A stretch of 64,000 bases of DNA from positions 1,426,001 to 1,490,000 of the forward strand of contig OZ237737.1 in the NCBI GenBank assembly GCA_965178125.1, written 5' to 3'. The notes under the pieces are model-generated. The model worked only from the letters and a program-made list of their open reading frames with translations, did no database searches and had not been told where the DNA came from. Shown here piece after piece: positions 36,401-49,727 of the stretch. Position 1 is the stretch's first letter. Every line of letters starts with the position of its first letter. Source of the DNA: Bilabrum cf. latius. Taxonomy: Eukaryota; Bigyra: Bicosoecida; Bigyra; Bicosoecida. The translations under genes were made by a program, and so were the position numbers.

Positions 36401-39400
36401 GGGATGTTGAACGAAAGATCCGAGCAGATTGGAGGCTCTTGCACGTCCGTGACGGACACCGTTACGTTAAAGTCCACGAATCGTTCCGTAAAGGCACCAC
36501 TTGGGCCGCCAGAGTCGGTCGCACGAACCGGAACGATCCACTAGTTCACGTCCTCGCGGTCGAGCCCACCACCAAACGCTTCTGCCCCGGCGCCGGTACT
36601 TGCGGAGAAGCCAGGCACAAGAACCACGGAGATTACGCCCGATTCCGAAATGTTCAACGGCAGAACTGCGTGATCAAGCAATGGATCGTAGCTGTCACCA
36701 ACAGACACACCCACTGCACCGGCCACAGTGGAATAGTGAGATCGGACCGTGTCCCACAAAATCGAATATCGACGCCGGTCGATCCGCCGAGTCGATACCA
36801 ACGCAAGGTTCGCTTCGTCTTCATCCGTTGAAGCGACGGGCTGTCCCGCTGCTGTTCCAGTCAACGAGTTTTCCTCAACAGCGCGCTGCTAGTTTACGGC
36901 TCGGGGCGGATCATTGCGATCGCCCACCAAGATAGTGAAGAACTCTGAATCCGATCGCAGCTCGTACTGTGGCGTGCCGCTGTCGTCCTCAACCTGCACT
37001 CGCAAGCGGAACTGGAGCGACGGTCTTAAGCCATCCTCATAGTTGAGGATAAGCTTGCCGGCGGTCGCATTTTGCGACAGTCCAAAGCCAGTTCCATCAC
37101 CCTCTGCAATGAGCCTGTTTGTCATGGCCAGGTAGTAGGCAGGATGACCAGTGTCTGGATCCAGGTCGTAGCCGCCCAGATCAGACGGGGAGGTCAGGAT
37201 TGTGAAATAGTTTGACGGGTCACCAGACACGATGCGGAAGGACAGCGTGTCATTGTCTTCGTCGAATGCAGGGAACCTAGCCACTAAGGAGTTGGCGAGG
37301 GCGTTCTCGGGTGCCACAAACACGACAGACCCATTCAGGGTAGGAGCATCGTTGAGATCACGCAACATTATTTCGACCACTGCGCTGTCGTTCGTTGGAG
37401 GCTCCCCATCGTCAGTTGCAATCACAGTCACGCGGTGGATGGGGTAGACCTCATAGTTGATCATTGCCTCGTTTTGCACGCGCAGCTGACCAGAGCACTT
37501 GTTGATGGCAAAGGCCCCGTTCGGGTTGGTGCTCTCGTCGATGCTGAACAGGGTAGTCTGGTCCTCGTCCGGATCAGACGAGACCATTGGACTACCCACA
37601 AGAGAAAACATCGGGAGATTTTCGTCGACGGTGAACTGGGCCGGTTCGATCGTCACTGGATCGTTGGTATCAGTGATGCGGACGAACAGCTTCACAACAG
37701 TAGAGAACGTACCGTCGCTGACTCGCACAAGCATCTCCTTCCCACCGGCTTCACCACCAGCCTCGAAATCGATGCCAGCCGTATAGTTTACCGTCACCTC
37801 GCCCGTGCTAGAGTTAACCACGAACGTGCCGTCGATGCCGTTCCCGCTCGACTCTAGCACCTCAAACGACAAGGAACCAGCCTAGGTGCCGCTGCCCGAA
37901 GTTGCGCCGTCGTCGTCCCTGGCGTCCACGAAGCCGATCGACTCACCGCGCCTCGAAGCCCCCCCCGCGACAGACTCCTGCACTACAAGCTCCGTATCCC
38001 TGGCAAGAGGAGGCTCCTGCACGTCTGTCACGTCCACACGCACCTCGATCTCGTCCTTCTGCCCGGGGTGCACGGCGAACACCTTTGCTCGAATCTGCAC
38101 AGAGTCAGCGTGGAACTGCGTGTAAGTCCCACCGAAGCCATCGTACGTATAGATTGGGCGCATGTTGGTGGACGGAAAAGACGGATTCTGCGGGTCGGAT
38201 CCGGGCGACCAGACACGTACGACAAGACCGGTGTCTGGATCGCTGGCGTCGGTCGAGATGGCCGCGCACACCCCGCCCGCACCAGACCACGGAATGACGT
38301 TGCCGTAGTTTGAGATGCATGCAGAGTCATACACTGTGAGTGTTTCCGCAGCATTGCCGTCGAGGTTTCGGATCTCGATTTGCACGTACTCTGGTCGCAT
38401 CCCACCAAGCCCGCCTCGCGACACTGGCTCGGCAGTCTTGGGGATGCGAATTTCATCAAAGAGATCTCTGCCCCGGATCAGACTAGCATCCTGCCAGTTG
38501 GTCGTGATGACAGGGTCCTGCATGCGTTGCGCAGCCCATGCTTGCACCCGAATCTGGCAGAACTGGCTAGACTGCAAAGCGTGGTTATTACCATACCCAG
38601 TCCCGATGTGGACGCAGAATGATTCACTGGAATCCCAACGAGATGCGACAAACACATGAATCTCATCGGCGTCTGCCACTGCCACGACGCCACCGTATTC
38701 ACGAGTGTAGTGGTCCCGTGTCTGCCCATCCGCCCTTGCCTCGAAGACCATCCCAGCGTTTGGACCATCGATTGCACGCACCAGGACCCTGTACCGAGCA
38801 GGAGTGCCCTCAAGGTTGTGCTTGACCCGCCTTTGGGACTCCCAGCGCTCCGTTGCCTGGATGTCAAACCACCCAGAGTCGTAGTCGGGGGCGGTGATGG
38901 GCCGGGCCGTGATTCGCACCTCACCCTCATGCGTCTTCTGCATGTACCGTTCGCCGAGGAAACGCCGCTGGCTGTCGAACACGGCGCCCATACCAATACC
39001 AATATTCACAAGGGAGCCCTTAAGGTTGTAGTAGGCGCTCGGAGCCCAGATGCGCACAGAGCCAGGGTGCGTGGGGGCGACTCGCTGGCCTGCATGCATG
39101 GCCGCATCGTTTGACGTCGGATCGGCCTCACCGCCCACAGCGGATTCCGAAGACACAATTCCAGTCCCAAACGAACTGGTCTGGATAAGATTAGTGCTGG
39201 TGCTCCGACCCATTCGGCTGAACCCGAGCGCCCTGTCGTCCGCTTTGTGGCGCATGTCAGCTCGAGGCACGGCGAAGCCTGTCCTGTATCCGAACAGAGC
39301 CCCGCCATAGTACGCCCAGTAGGTGGAATCATCCTGAAACACGCTTGCACTGCCTGCACGGAACTCAAACCCAGCATTGGGCCCTGATGCAGCTCGCACC

Positions 39401-42400
39401 CGCACGTGCACATCCAGTAGGGCCGGGTCCATAGAAGCGAGATCCGTTGGCAAATCAACCTCGCGAAACGAACCGCCGCCAGCGGGGAAGTTCTCCTCAT
39501 GTGAATCATCCGCGAGATGGGATGCAATCGGGAGCCAGCCGCTGTCAAAAGCACGGGCAGTGGTCCGAACCGTCAAGTTGTAGCCGGCGCGTGCCTCTCT
39601 GTCGATCTGCTGGGCATCAACGGCAAGCCCACCAGTCTGAGCATCGAGGTCGAAAGCCCGCTCGGCGGTGCCTGAGGAGGCATCTGCTGATAGCTCGTTG
39701 CCCCTCACAATCTCGAACGACCTGGCAGCCCGTCCGACTTCGCCACGCAGGGGGACGGAGGTAAGGGTGCCAGTCAGAGAGTTCTCAGGGATGCGCAGGC
39801 GCTGGTGGGGGCACGCGACAGACGTGCGAACGGTGACGGGACCGTCGCCCAGGTGACCGATCGCACTGCGACCGAGGCCACGAGTGATAGGGTCGGCGAC
39901 CTGAGACCCATTCTGACGAACACGACCGATGAAGGCCCAGGACTGCTCGCCACCGAGCTAGGGCTTCTGCTGGGAGAACGTCTTGACGCGGTTGCGTGGG
40001 ACCGGGACGGGCGGGGCGCCGACGTTGGCCAGCAGGTCATCAACCTCCCGGGCCAGAGGGTCAAAGGCAGTCTAGTTGACAGGAGGGCCAGAGAAGACCA
40101 AAACTTGATTCAGGCGGTGCAAGCCATGGTAGCTGATCATCCCAACGGAGCCTCTCTCAAGCCTGTTGGGACTCGTGTCCGTCCACTCAGCCATGAGCTT
40201 GTTGTCGTGCCAGATGCGGTAGGTGTCGCCCTACGCATCCACGCGCATCAGCTCCCAGGCGTACCGATCCAGGGTCATCTTCTCGTCCGCACGCCACTAC
40301 CGCTGGAACGTAGCATCTCCATCATCTTCGCTGCGACGAACGAAGCTCATGCACTGCGCCCAGTCCTCCACGTCAAACCGGAACGCGATGTAGTTCTTCG
40401 GATCCTTGTATCGAAGGATGATGCCAATCCCACGGACATGTGTGTACATGTCAAACTCCATCGAATAGTCGCGAAGCGCAAACGCCGCAGGTGTGTCCAT
40501 ATAGATAAGCGTGCCAAACGCGTGATGGCTGCACCGCGCTGGGTGTCCGTACCACCCGTGCTAAACTTGCGTCATATAGTACGACTCGCAGTATAGCTGG
40601 TCGCCTGTCCACTGCCAGTGCGGGTTGTTGTTGACGACACGGCGGTATTGCCCCGATACGACAGGAGGAATTTCCACGTGCTCTGCCCAGTTGATGGGCG
40701 CTGCGTCCCGGCAGCACACGACCACGCCACCGTCATCAAACCCAGTCGTTTCTCCCCAAGAGGGGGCATTGCCGAAGATATCCTCGTGCTCCCTGCACTC
40801 ATACGCATCGTAGGCCTGGCCAGTACTCACCCAGCGGTTCGGACCGTCGCTAATGGGTGTCCATCCCAGCCCTTCAACACGGCCTACCCCAGAGTAGTAC
40901 GTGCCGGTGCCACGCACCCGACAGATGCTTCGGAAGTCGCACAGCCGGAGGCCCTGTGACTCGCAGTGTCGCTTGGCGCCGGACCAGGTCTTGCTCTCGG
41001 TGTATGCTGCCGAGTTCATGTCGATCCTGCCAGTGTATCTTTTCGACACGATGTCCTCCGCGATCAACGGTGAGATGCGGTCCTCGAACAGCAGCCTCCG
41101 CCGGGGTAAATGCTCCCGCCTACCCGGGTGCTGCGGGGCCCTATGCACGCCAAGCACAAGGGACCCAGGGGCCATCTTGCTCGGGTCGTCCAGGAACGTC
41201 TTCATGTTGCCCAGGTGCTAGAGGGCGCGATCAGGGTCGAGGGAGTTCACGTCAAACACTCCAGAGGCAGTCACTTCAAAGGAGTTCGGATCCACCACCC
41301 AGAGGCCAACACCACCCACCCCATCTGCAAGGGAGATCTCCTGCACGGGGTCTGACGAGGTGCTTTGCGAGGCCGTACTGGCAGGGAGCCTGATTGCGGC
41401 GATCGAGCCGCCGCTGCTGGCACGATCTGACCAGGTGGACGAGTATGGCCTTGCGTTCGCAGCTAGCACACCAGGCAGCACATCACGGTCGTAAATTGCG
41501 AGGACATCTACCACCATACCAGTGCGACCCTTTGCGCCATTGCTTAAAGAACCAAGCGGGATGGAGCCACCACCACCGTGCGTTCCGCTTGTGGCCGTGC
41601 TGTACCCGTCGAAACCGACGCGGAGCGGACGATCAAGAGCAAGTGGAGTCCCGATGTTGAGACCCGGCGGGGCGTTTGAGCCCGTTGTGCCTGATCGGTA
41701 CGCGATCAAGTCCTCCTCACCGTCCACAACGAGGTACGTGAGGCCAGTCCGCCCGCGGTAGATCACGGCAATATGCATTGCAGTCTGCACCCGCACAGGC
41801 CGAGTCGACACGAGCAGGCTCACTCCATCGCTGGATTGCCGCCGAACACACAGACTGCCGTTCGTCATCAGCTGGACCATCAGGCCAAAGTCGTTGGCAT
41901 TTGCACCTCCGGCCCTATCCGACAAAATGGTCGCAGACCCGTCCGTCGGTAGAGCGGCGAACGCCACGAACATCTCGATCGCAAACCCGGACCTGGGATC
42001 GAACCTCGAGAGGGCAGGAATCTCGATGTAGCCCCTGCTGGGGTCGATTGCGACGGCGGATTGAGCGCCAACGGTGGACTGACTCGCACCCGCGAGGGCG
42101 ACAGAGCCCATTCCGCCGGACGCAAGTGGAGGCGCGCCGACGACGATGGCCGGCTGCCCGCCGATGGTGCTGGTGGAGTACGAGCCATTGCTGGGCGAGC
42201 CAGACACCGCACCGAACCCTCCAAGCCTGCGTGCGGCGGTAGCCTCCGCCACCGGCTGCGATCTGTCCGTCTCATCCAGCAGGTACAGAGCAGCGGGCGA
42301 GTTCATGTATGACGCTGCTAGCGGTCCATCGATAGCCAGCGAGGTTGCCTCAATCGCGGGGCACACCCCCATCCCTTCGAAGCGCACCACTCGGATTTCG

Positions 42401-45400
42401 TCCACAAATGACTCTGCCGGCCCGTCACCGGCAAATGCCGCAAACTGCAGGATCACGCGCTCCGGAACACCGCCTCGGGTGCCCCCGAGCAGTGCCTGCG
42501 CGGCATCCGCGTCGTACCCCGGAAGCCCGCTCGGCGGCTCGATCGCAGTCTCGCCGCTGAATGGCTCACCGACAGCGCCGGAACCGACTGCACGGGAGGC
42601 GGCTGCCTGCCCCCTGACTGCAGCCACCGTTTGCGGCACAGCCGAAACGTTGTACTTGTTCCTGAAAGCATCAGCGACGTGGAACCACTCCTGCTTCCAA
42701 GCGCCCGGTCGCACTGACCTGGACTCATCGCAGTGCACGTCTGCAGCACCGCCGTTGTAGCAAATTGTGTAGAATCGCCTGCCCCCGCACAGGCCCGGCG
42801 TGAGAGCTCGGACCGCGTCGCTGCGTCTCTCCTTCAGGCTGCTCGTGGACGCCGTGATGGGGTCTGTCGGGCCGTACCCGGCGCTTCCACGGGGGCTATA
42901 GGGGGTACCGCTGGCGACCCTGGCGTGGCACGCCTCTGCAGGAGGCACGGTCGAGTCGTACGCGCTGGCAGTCTCGCCGACAGCAGTGGCATGCACCTGG
43001 GCGGCCGTGATGTTGACGGGATCCTTCTCGATGTACATGGCCACGAGCGGGGCACCGAAGGACCTTGGTGCCTTGCTCACCTGCACCGACATGCGCACCC
43101 ACACCTCGTCAGGGAAGGCAGAGAGTGGGGCGCCGTCGGCCGGCACGTGTCCATTCAGCGATGCATCGATCGGTTCAGGCAGAGTCACGTTCAGCTCAGT
43201 CATGGCCCTCGATACGTACCTAGACTTGGCCTGGTGCCACAGCTGGCCCATGAGCTGCATCGGACGGGCATTCTGCGTCCGGCCGCCGTACCTCTGCGCG
43301 AAGTACTGACCGATCTGCAGCACCTCCGTCTCGTCCAAGGTGCGGTTGAACACCATGATCTCTGCCATCTCCATAAATCCACGCGATGGGAACCTCACTC
43401 CGTCGTGCATGGCCAGGAAGCCGGGGTCCACTGGCCGGCTGGTTGTCTCGATATTCTGCAGCGTTGAGTCCCTCCAGACGAAAGTCTCGCTGCTCGAGGC
43501 GCCTGCCACTGCCAAGTGCCACTGGTTTAGCGACAGGTAGAACCACGGGTAAGTGTTGTAGTCTCTGCGGCGATCGATCCAGCCCAGCCCGTCCTGGTGA
43601 AGACCGAACACGCCGGTGTTGGTCCCGATGAGGAGGTTGTTGCTACTGCTGCCCAGCACTCGGCCCGAGGTCCGGCGCTCGTACATGCGAGAAAATGACA
43701 CGACTGTCCAGGGTTTCTTGAGAAAGCAGGGCGAAGATGTTCCACCCGTCTGCGGCTGCATCCTCATACCGGTGTTGTCGTTTTCGTATCGGATGGCCGG
43801 CCTGCCTCCGATGTCAGCGGGGTACCCACCGGCGCCCCGCAGAAGCTTCATGCCGTCCTAACCGTCCATCTCGCCCTGCTGCGTCTCGTACACCGCCTCT
43901 GTCTGGGTGGACGACAAGAAGAGCGGGCCTTTGTTGGCGTCGGGGTAGGCCTCGAAGCGGCACTCGGTCGGCACTGCCGAGTCCCATTTAGTCACGCGGA
44001 TCTTGCGACCCACCACGCTGGTTGTAACGTTCACGTCGGGCCGGAACCACATCTTCATATTGGCGCGTGCAGGAAGGTCGTCGATCGAGTCCATGGGCTT
44101 GGAGGACTGCAGCCCCGCCTTGCGCACGGGCTGCAGCAGGGGCGGCTGGAACAGGCGCAGCCCGCGCTCCCCATCAAACCTGGCACGCACGCTTGCGGCA
44201 GCCATGCCAGCAGACGGCCTTGCATCCGTGGACGGAATGCTGACCCCGCTCCAGTCCACACGCTCGCCCGCGTGCACTCCTTTCCAGCGAGTGGCCTCCG
44301 CGCCCGCAGCCGCCGAGGTGCTCCCCAGCGTAGCCAGCGTCTCAAACCTGATCTCGTCCTCGAGAGCGCCTCGCTCGCACACGTCAGTCCCCCCGGGAAG
44401 GCCAGGCAGGCAGAAGAATCCGGGCTCTAGGGTGCATGTGGAGCTGCACCCATCCCCGCTAGAGGTGGCGCCGTCGTCGCACTCCTCCTGGGCGGACCGT
44501 CGGCCGTCTCCGCACACCAGCTTGCGCTCGTTGCCCATGGGGAACACGCACATGCGCACGTCGCGGTGCTTCGAGTCGCTGCACCGCAGCATGCCAGCCC
44601 GCTGGCCCGCGCTTGTTCCCCCGCCCTGGTTCGGGATGGTCGCAACCGTCGGAGGACCGACGCCGTCAGGGTCGCGGGCGGCGGAGGCGACGGCTGGGCT
44701 GAATAGGTCATTTCCTGTCGAGGTTTCGGGCTCGTCAAAGTCGTAGGCAACTAGGAGAGAGCTGGGAGGGGAGGAAGGAAGGGCCTCCTGGGAGTACCGG
44801 CGGATCTCCTGCTCGCTCCGGGCCTGGGACCAGATCCGGAAGTCGTCAACCAATCCTGCGAGGACAATAACCACAAAAAAAGCATGATGAAAAGCTTGTA
44901 ATGCGCGGAATCGACCCATCGAAAGAGATGCATTTGCTATAGAAAGCTCACCGTCAAAGCCTACGGTGAAGCCCTGAAGGCCCAAGCCAAGTCGGAACGT
45001 TGACCTGGTCTTTTTCGGGGGAGAAGGGAGGTCCGTCGAGCTGGCAGCAGCAACACCATCCAACATGATGGTTGTAGTGGCTGCAAGCGACGATGCTGCT
45101 CGCCTGTGCACGAGAGCGACGTGTACCCACAGCCTCTCAGGCATCGAAAGCCGCGTCGAGACGCTTGATGCGCGTTGCGACGCATCAGCGATCGTAGCGA
45201 TTAGTCTACCCGATCCTGGTTCAATGTAAAGGCCAACTTGGTCTCTCACTAACCCTCCAAGCGAGCTGCCAGTCTCGAACACTGTCATCCTCTGCGTAGA
45301 AGGTATGCGGCGAAGCATTAGCCACTGCTCGACAGTGAAGTCCGTTGCATCCAACGCAATACTCGGAATATCCACAGAAGACCCGTTTATAGCGATGGCA

Positions 45401-45528
45401 TGGTCAGCTGCTGAGGCAGACTTGGACACCAATAGCAGAATTGCGAGGGCGCACGCGAACCTGCGTGTCACGGCCCGAGCATATCCGATCGAGAGTGGCC
45501 GTGCACCGAGGTGCCCACGGTTTGTCAT
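24457..45528 (-). CDS. Giant (~6990 aa) adhesion-type membrane protein: LamG-like, cadherin, IPT/TIG, Cys-rich, polytopic TM
   Basis: One minus-strand frame is open from ATG 45526-45528 to TGA 24457-24459. It contains 30 TAGs (for example 43858, 41218, 40561, 37882, 34885, 29536, 26728) and no TAA or TGA; I read every gap between the fragments. Removing a 96-nt intron leaves about 6991 aa. Order from the N-terminus: signal peptide (RRFACALAILLLVSKSASAA); LamG/ConA-like domain; DUF4215-like Cys motif (44430-44520, CGDG...ECDDG...GDGCSSTC); further ConA-like domains (to about 41430); an RLC...CC module (about 40570-41000); H-type-lectin-like repeats; cadherin repeats with DxND-type linkers (about 34200-37900), with a PAN/apple-like stretch near 35750; many IPT/TIG repeats (about 27560-33440); a Cys-rich EGF-like region; about 9 TM helices (25300-26860) of TRP-like/protist channel type; and a Ser-rich cytosolic tail. 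It probably acts as a surface receptor, adhesion protein or channel. Exact domain counts need profile searches. Confidence 0.82.
44856..44951 (-). other. In-frame 96-nt intron in the giant gene
   Basis: On the minus strand the donor GTGAGC follows GGCTTTGACG and the acceptor CTCGCAG precedes GATTGGTTGAC. Removal joins TVGFDG to LVDDFRIWSQARS, the classic end of a LamG/ConA domain. The length is a multiple of three with no stop, so retention would insert 32 residues; AT-richness and domain fit support splicing. Confidence 0.8.
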
Positions 45529-46572
45529 TCTCGCAAATATGTATGTCGGACGCCCTGCCACTGCACCTGTGGTAGTGTGATGGGTGTGGGAGGCTTGCAC
45601 AACACAGATGAATGTGTGCGTGGCGCGCAAATCTTTAGCCCAGAGACAGTCCGAGGGGCTATGCTTGGAGTTATTCAGCGAAACTATGCGTTGGATTCAC
45701 ATAGATGGGTAGTTATGAAGAAATCCGCAGAATAGAGAACTGAGGGAGATGCCCTATCGGCGATGAGGCCACGGGCGTTCCCCGATCGCATGCCAAATAC
45801 GGCCTAGACTCTCGGAGGCACTCGATCAGCCGGCAACTCATCCGAAACTATCAAAATATTCAAATTACTCACCGCAGTAAGGAATGGCTGGACTGTAAAT
45901 ATTGTTCGGCGCTGAGTCTACGGCGGGCAAGAAATTATTTATCTTCATTATTCATACTTTGTCGCAAGCGCAGGCCAACATTAGACTAGGCCCTCGTGGT
46001 CGCTGAACCCTCTGGAGGCTATAGCTAGAGGAGGCTGTAAGGGCTGCACGGCGGCACATCGACTTACGATGATAGGATCCTTCAACATGTGAAATCGCAT
46101 ACTGCAAAGAAACAGGCCCCGCATGCGATGACGTACAATCTGAGATAATCTGATATAATGTTAATAAGGTGTCGATTCATTGGCGCGAAACCGCTTCTGC
46201 TATTCTATTGAACCAGCGAGGCAAGACTATAGCTACGTTGCTGCCACTAGGTATTGGTGAGATTCATGAGGTATTGTAGATATTCTCAAATTGGAAGTTG
46301 GATGAGCTGGGTTTCGAATTTCTTGCTGTGATGCACGCGAGCAGCACCTGCTTGGTCGGGCCGGTGTGGTGCACTTCCACCAAGTCTGTGCCATGAATTT
46401 GTAACAAGCAATGGATGGGAAATAAAGCAAGTATCTTGCTTTGCATACCATCTGATTTCCTTCTGTGCAATATTCATTATTCGCACAGCTTCCCAAGTTG
46501 CCGTTCACCTGTGCAAGTATTCTGATCTGTTGCTCCTCGGTATTGCAGCTTAGAACGACTATTAACGACTAG
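45529..46572. other. Divergent intergenic region, about 1 kb
   Basis: The longest gap in the window, between the giant minus-strand gene and the PH gene. It includes AT-rich stretches (for example around 45845-45960 and 46130-46270) and only short ORFs without recognisable content. A frame upstream of the giant gene's chosen start is open to 45630, but the signal peptide favours 45528. It should hold promoters for both genes. Confidence 0.6.
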
Positions 46573-49521
46573 ATGTCAGCAGCTGAGGTTGATGATAATG
46601 AAAAAAATGTGGATGTTGGTGCCACAAAGGAAACAGTGGAAGATGCCAAGGAGGGGAACGAAGAAGGCAGCCCAGGCGCTGCTACTTCCAGTGATGCTGC
46701 TGCAGGCGAAGCCGCTGGCGCTGAAGATGCTGACAAGGTCGCTGAAGACACAGAATAGCCAGCCAAGTATCTAGAATGGGCTCCGCCTTTACGTGAGTTC
46801 AGAAATCTGGGACCGGGTGCTGCGAAAGGCCCGGCGGCCAACGGAACTTCGTCGGCAGGCACAGCCCCTCCCGTACCCGACAAGGACGCCGTGAGATTGT
46901 GGCGCGGCGCAGCTGGAACTCAGGCTCAAGCTGCCGTTGCGCGCGCAGAGTTCAAGCGCCGAGCTGGAATCATGCTTGCCATCGAGGAGGAGCGATAGAA
47001 AGCCGCGATCGCGGAGGCAGAGAAGGCGGACGCTGAGGCTGAGAACGGCAAGGAGAAGAAGGCAGCAGAGGGAGACGATGGGGAGGCGGCCAAAGGGGGC
47101 GCAGACGCGGAGGGCGAGCAGGAAAAGCCCAAGCCCGAGGAGGAAATCGAGAGGCCGCCTGCATTGCTGACCGCTGCCAAGCTCAGCAGTCTGGACGACG
47201 TGGAGGACGAGGGTGCGGCGCCGAGGGCGTGGGGCGAGCTGAACCAGGCCGTGGATGCAATGCCGGGGCAGTACTGGTGCGACAAGGAGGGCAAGCCCTG
47301 CGTGGTGGCAGAGGGCTGGGCGAACCGCGTGAAGGATGACGTCAAGAAGCGACGCTACTTTGTGCTCACGAGGCAGAGGCTGTGCTTCTTCTTCAAGGAA
47401 GCAGACGCCATGATCAAGCCGGGCGAGTCGTGCCAGACCATCCACTGCGCAGCCTCAAGGGACGGCAGCGAAGACGAGCTTGCCAAGGCGGCGCACCACG
47501 AGGAGATCAAACGGACCGAGGAGGAGGAGGGTGCAGCCGGAGCCGGTGCGTCGGGAAGGGCGGGCCGACTCAGGCACAAGTCCTCATCATCTACCAGCAC
47601 CACCCAGTTCACGGTCAACACGTTCTTCCCCTCTCCCCCGGGTGGAGTACTGCACGGCGAGTTCATGCACGACCACCTGTCATCCTTCTCTACCCACGGG
47701 TCCTCGGTCCGTCTGGCGGACGTGCGGCGCGTGAGCTGGAGGATCGGGCGGTCCAGCATCCGGCTGAAGTACTTTGACGGCCACGAACCAACCATAATCG
47801 AGGCGGACTCGCCCGATACCGCCCAGGTGTGGGCAGAGGCGATCCAAGAGGCCGTGGACGCAGAGCGACGAACAGCGGCTGGGTATGCCGGGGACAAGAA
47901 GCCAGACACCCCAACTTCGACCAGAGGCGGGGGCAAGGGCAGGGCAGATACCGCGGACAGCGAGGCAGATTTAGCGTCGATCGGAGACTCGCCCCCGTCT
48001 GGGAGGCGCCACACGGTGGCGTCAACCCCTGACCGCAGCCAGCAGGCCCGGGGCAGCATCTTTGGGTCGCTTGGGACTGCGCTGTCCTCCCCCTTCCGCA
48101 TGTTTGGCGGGCCCGAGGACCCCAAGGCGGCCGAAGCGGCGCGCAAGAAGGCGGAGGAGGAGGCTCAGAAGGCCAAGGAGGAGGCTGCGAAGCGGACCAA
48201 GGAGCAAGAGCTCAAGATGAAGTGGGACGATCGCAAGGCCGACGTCGCCAGGCGCAAGGAGCTGCAGGAGCTCAGGGATCACCGGTTGGAGAAGTTCACT
48301 CCCGTCGGGTGCCGCTTCGTGTCGGAGAATGAGGGCGGTCTCGCGCCGGCGGATGGCGAGAAGACTTCGATCGCGGAAGGCGGGTGCTTCAAGCGCGAGA
48401 AGCAGCTGAGGGACTCGAGGAACCAGGCGTGGCTCGAGGATGCCAGCGGCAGGCCGCTCGTGCTGCTTCACGGGTGGTGCTCCAAGAAAGACGTGGGGTC
48501 TACCCTGTTCGGGGACGCCGACAGAGACCGCTACCTGGTCTTGACTCCTTTCCATCTGTGCTACTACTGCTCCAAGCAGGACGCAGACTGCTAGGCGGAC
48601 GGTTACATGCACGGGAAGTCGTCAGGGGCCCATCCTTCTTCGTTCATGGGGACGGGCGCGCGCCTGGCGCTCGAGGCCATCGTGGACGTGGAGGTGGTGA
48701 GTGCCACGTACGAGGACGAGAAAAAGGAGGAAGTGGCGGGGGAGGGAGAGAAAGGAGGAGCAGGGGAAAAGGAGGCAGAGGCCGAGAAGTCCGAGGGCGA
48801 CGCAGCGAAGAGCAAAGGGGAAGACGGAGACAAGGAAGCGGGCGACGGCGCGGATGGGGAGGACAAGGCAGACGCTGGCAAGGCGGGCGATGAAGGAGAT
48901 GCATCGGCTGGAAAGGCGGCTGATCCTGCGAAGGAGGACGCGGGGGACGATGCGGGCAAAGACACCACCACCGAGGGCGAGAAGGAAGGCGAGGCTGCCG
49001 ACGGCGAGAAGGAGGACGGACAGGACGGCCCTGCTTCTGGAGCTGGTGCCGGTGCGGGTGGTGATGACGGTGCTGCCGGCGCAGGCGTAGACGTCGAGGT
49101 AGACGAAACCAAGGTTGACCCGGACTCGCTGCCCAAGGTGAACCTGGTCAGCGACGGCAAGGGGCGCTTCGAGCAGTCGCACATCGTCAGTCTGGACATG
49201 GGCGACAGGACCATCCGGATCGAGCTGTACTCGAAAGCGTACGCTGAGAGGTGGTGCAGCGCCATCGAGACCTGGAGCAAGTGGTGGAAGGTCCGCATGG
49301 ACGAGGCCGCCATGAATGCGTTCGGGGATGCTGCTGCCTACAGGTCCATGATGCAGGCCAGCGGCGATGGCAGCATCGACGACGAGGCCAAACAGAAGGA
49401 AATTGCGGCAATGAAAGCGTCTAGCGGGGGTGGTGGGCGCAAATATGTCCAGGGATCGCGAAGGGGCAGGGGAGGCAAGACCCGAGGGCGAGGGCGAGGA
49501 AGAGGTCGGGGAGGCAAGTGA
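46573..49521 (+). CDS. Two-PH-domain protein with acidic insert and RGG tail
   Basis: ATG 46573 to TGA 49519-49521, 982 aa, with TAG as sense at 46756, 46996 and 48592. PH-like domain 1 starts near 47290 (VAEGWANRVKDDVKKRRYFV, then LTRQRLCFFFKEAD) and ends with the usual C-terminal helix Trp (DTAQVWAEAIQEAV, about 47818); a Ser/Thr-rich loop is inserted between strands. A charged EAARKKAEEEAQKAKEEAAK coiled coil (about 48125-48290) follows. PH-like domain 2 starts near 48460 (LHGWCSKKDVGSTLFGD, RDRYLVLTPFHLCYYC) and ends near 49290 (KAYAERWCSAIETWSKWW), split by a long Glu/Lys/Ala/Gly insert. The TAG at 48592 lies inside this domain. The C-terminus is an RG-rich tail. PH domains bind phosphoinositides or proteins; the role here is unknown, perhaps membrane or RNA-linked scaffolding. 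Confidence 0.82.
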
Positions 49522-49727
49522 GGCCACTGCTCACGCAGCTGACATGCTGCTCGGCGTATTGTGTCGTACACCAAGCCTGTTGATGGACAGTCATACTGCT
49601 TCGTAGTACATTAATGTCACTCGAGATCCTTCGCATTGCCCCATCACACATTGCGCCACCAGGCCGTGGACGTCGCTGCCAGGCCTCACATCCCGCCTAG
49701 ACTGCCAGCATCTTTGAGCTGCACGGT

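Noticed and set aside
42733-43467. 244-codon plus-strand ORF
   Set aside because: It lies antisense to the ConA-like part of the giant gene and has an Arg/His-rich composition typical of shadow frames.
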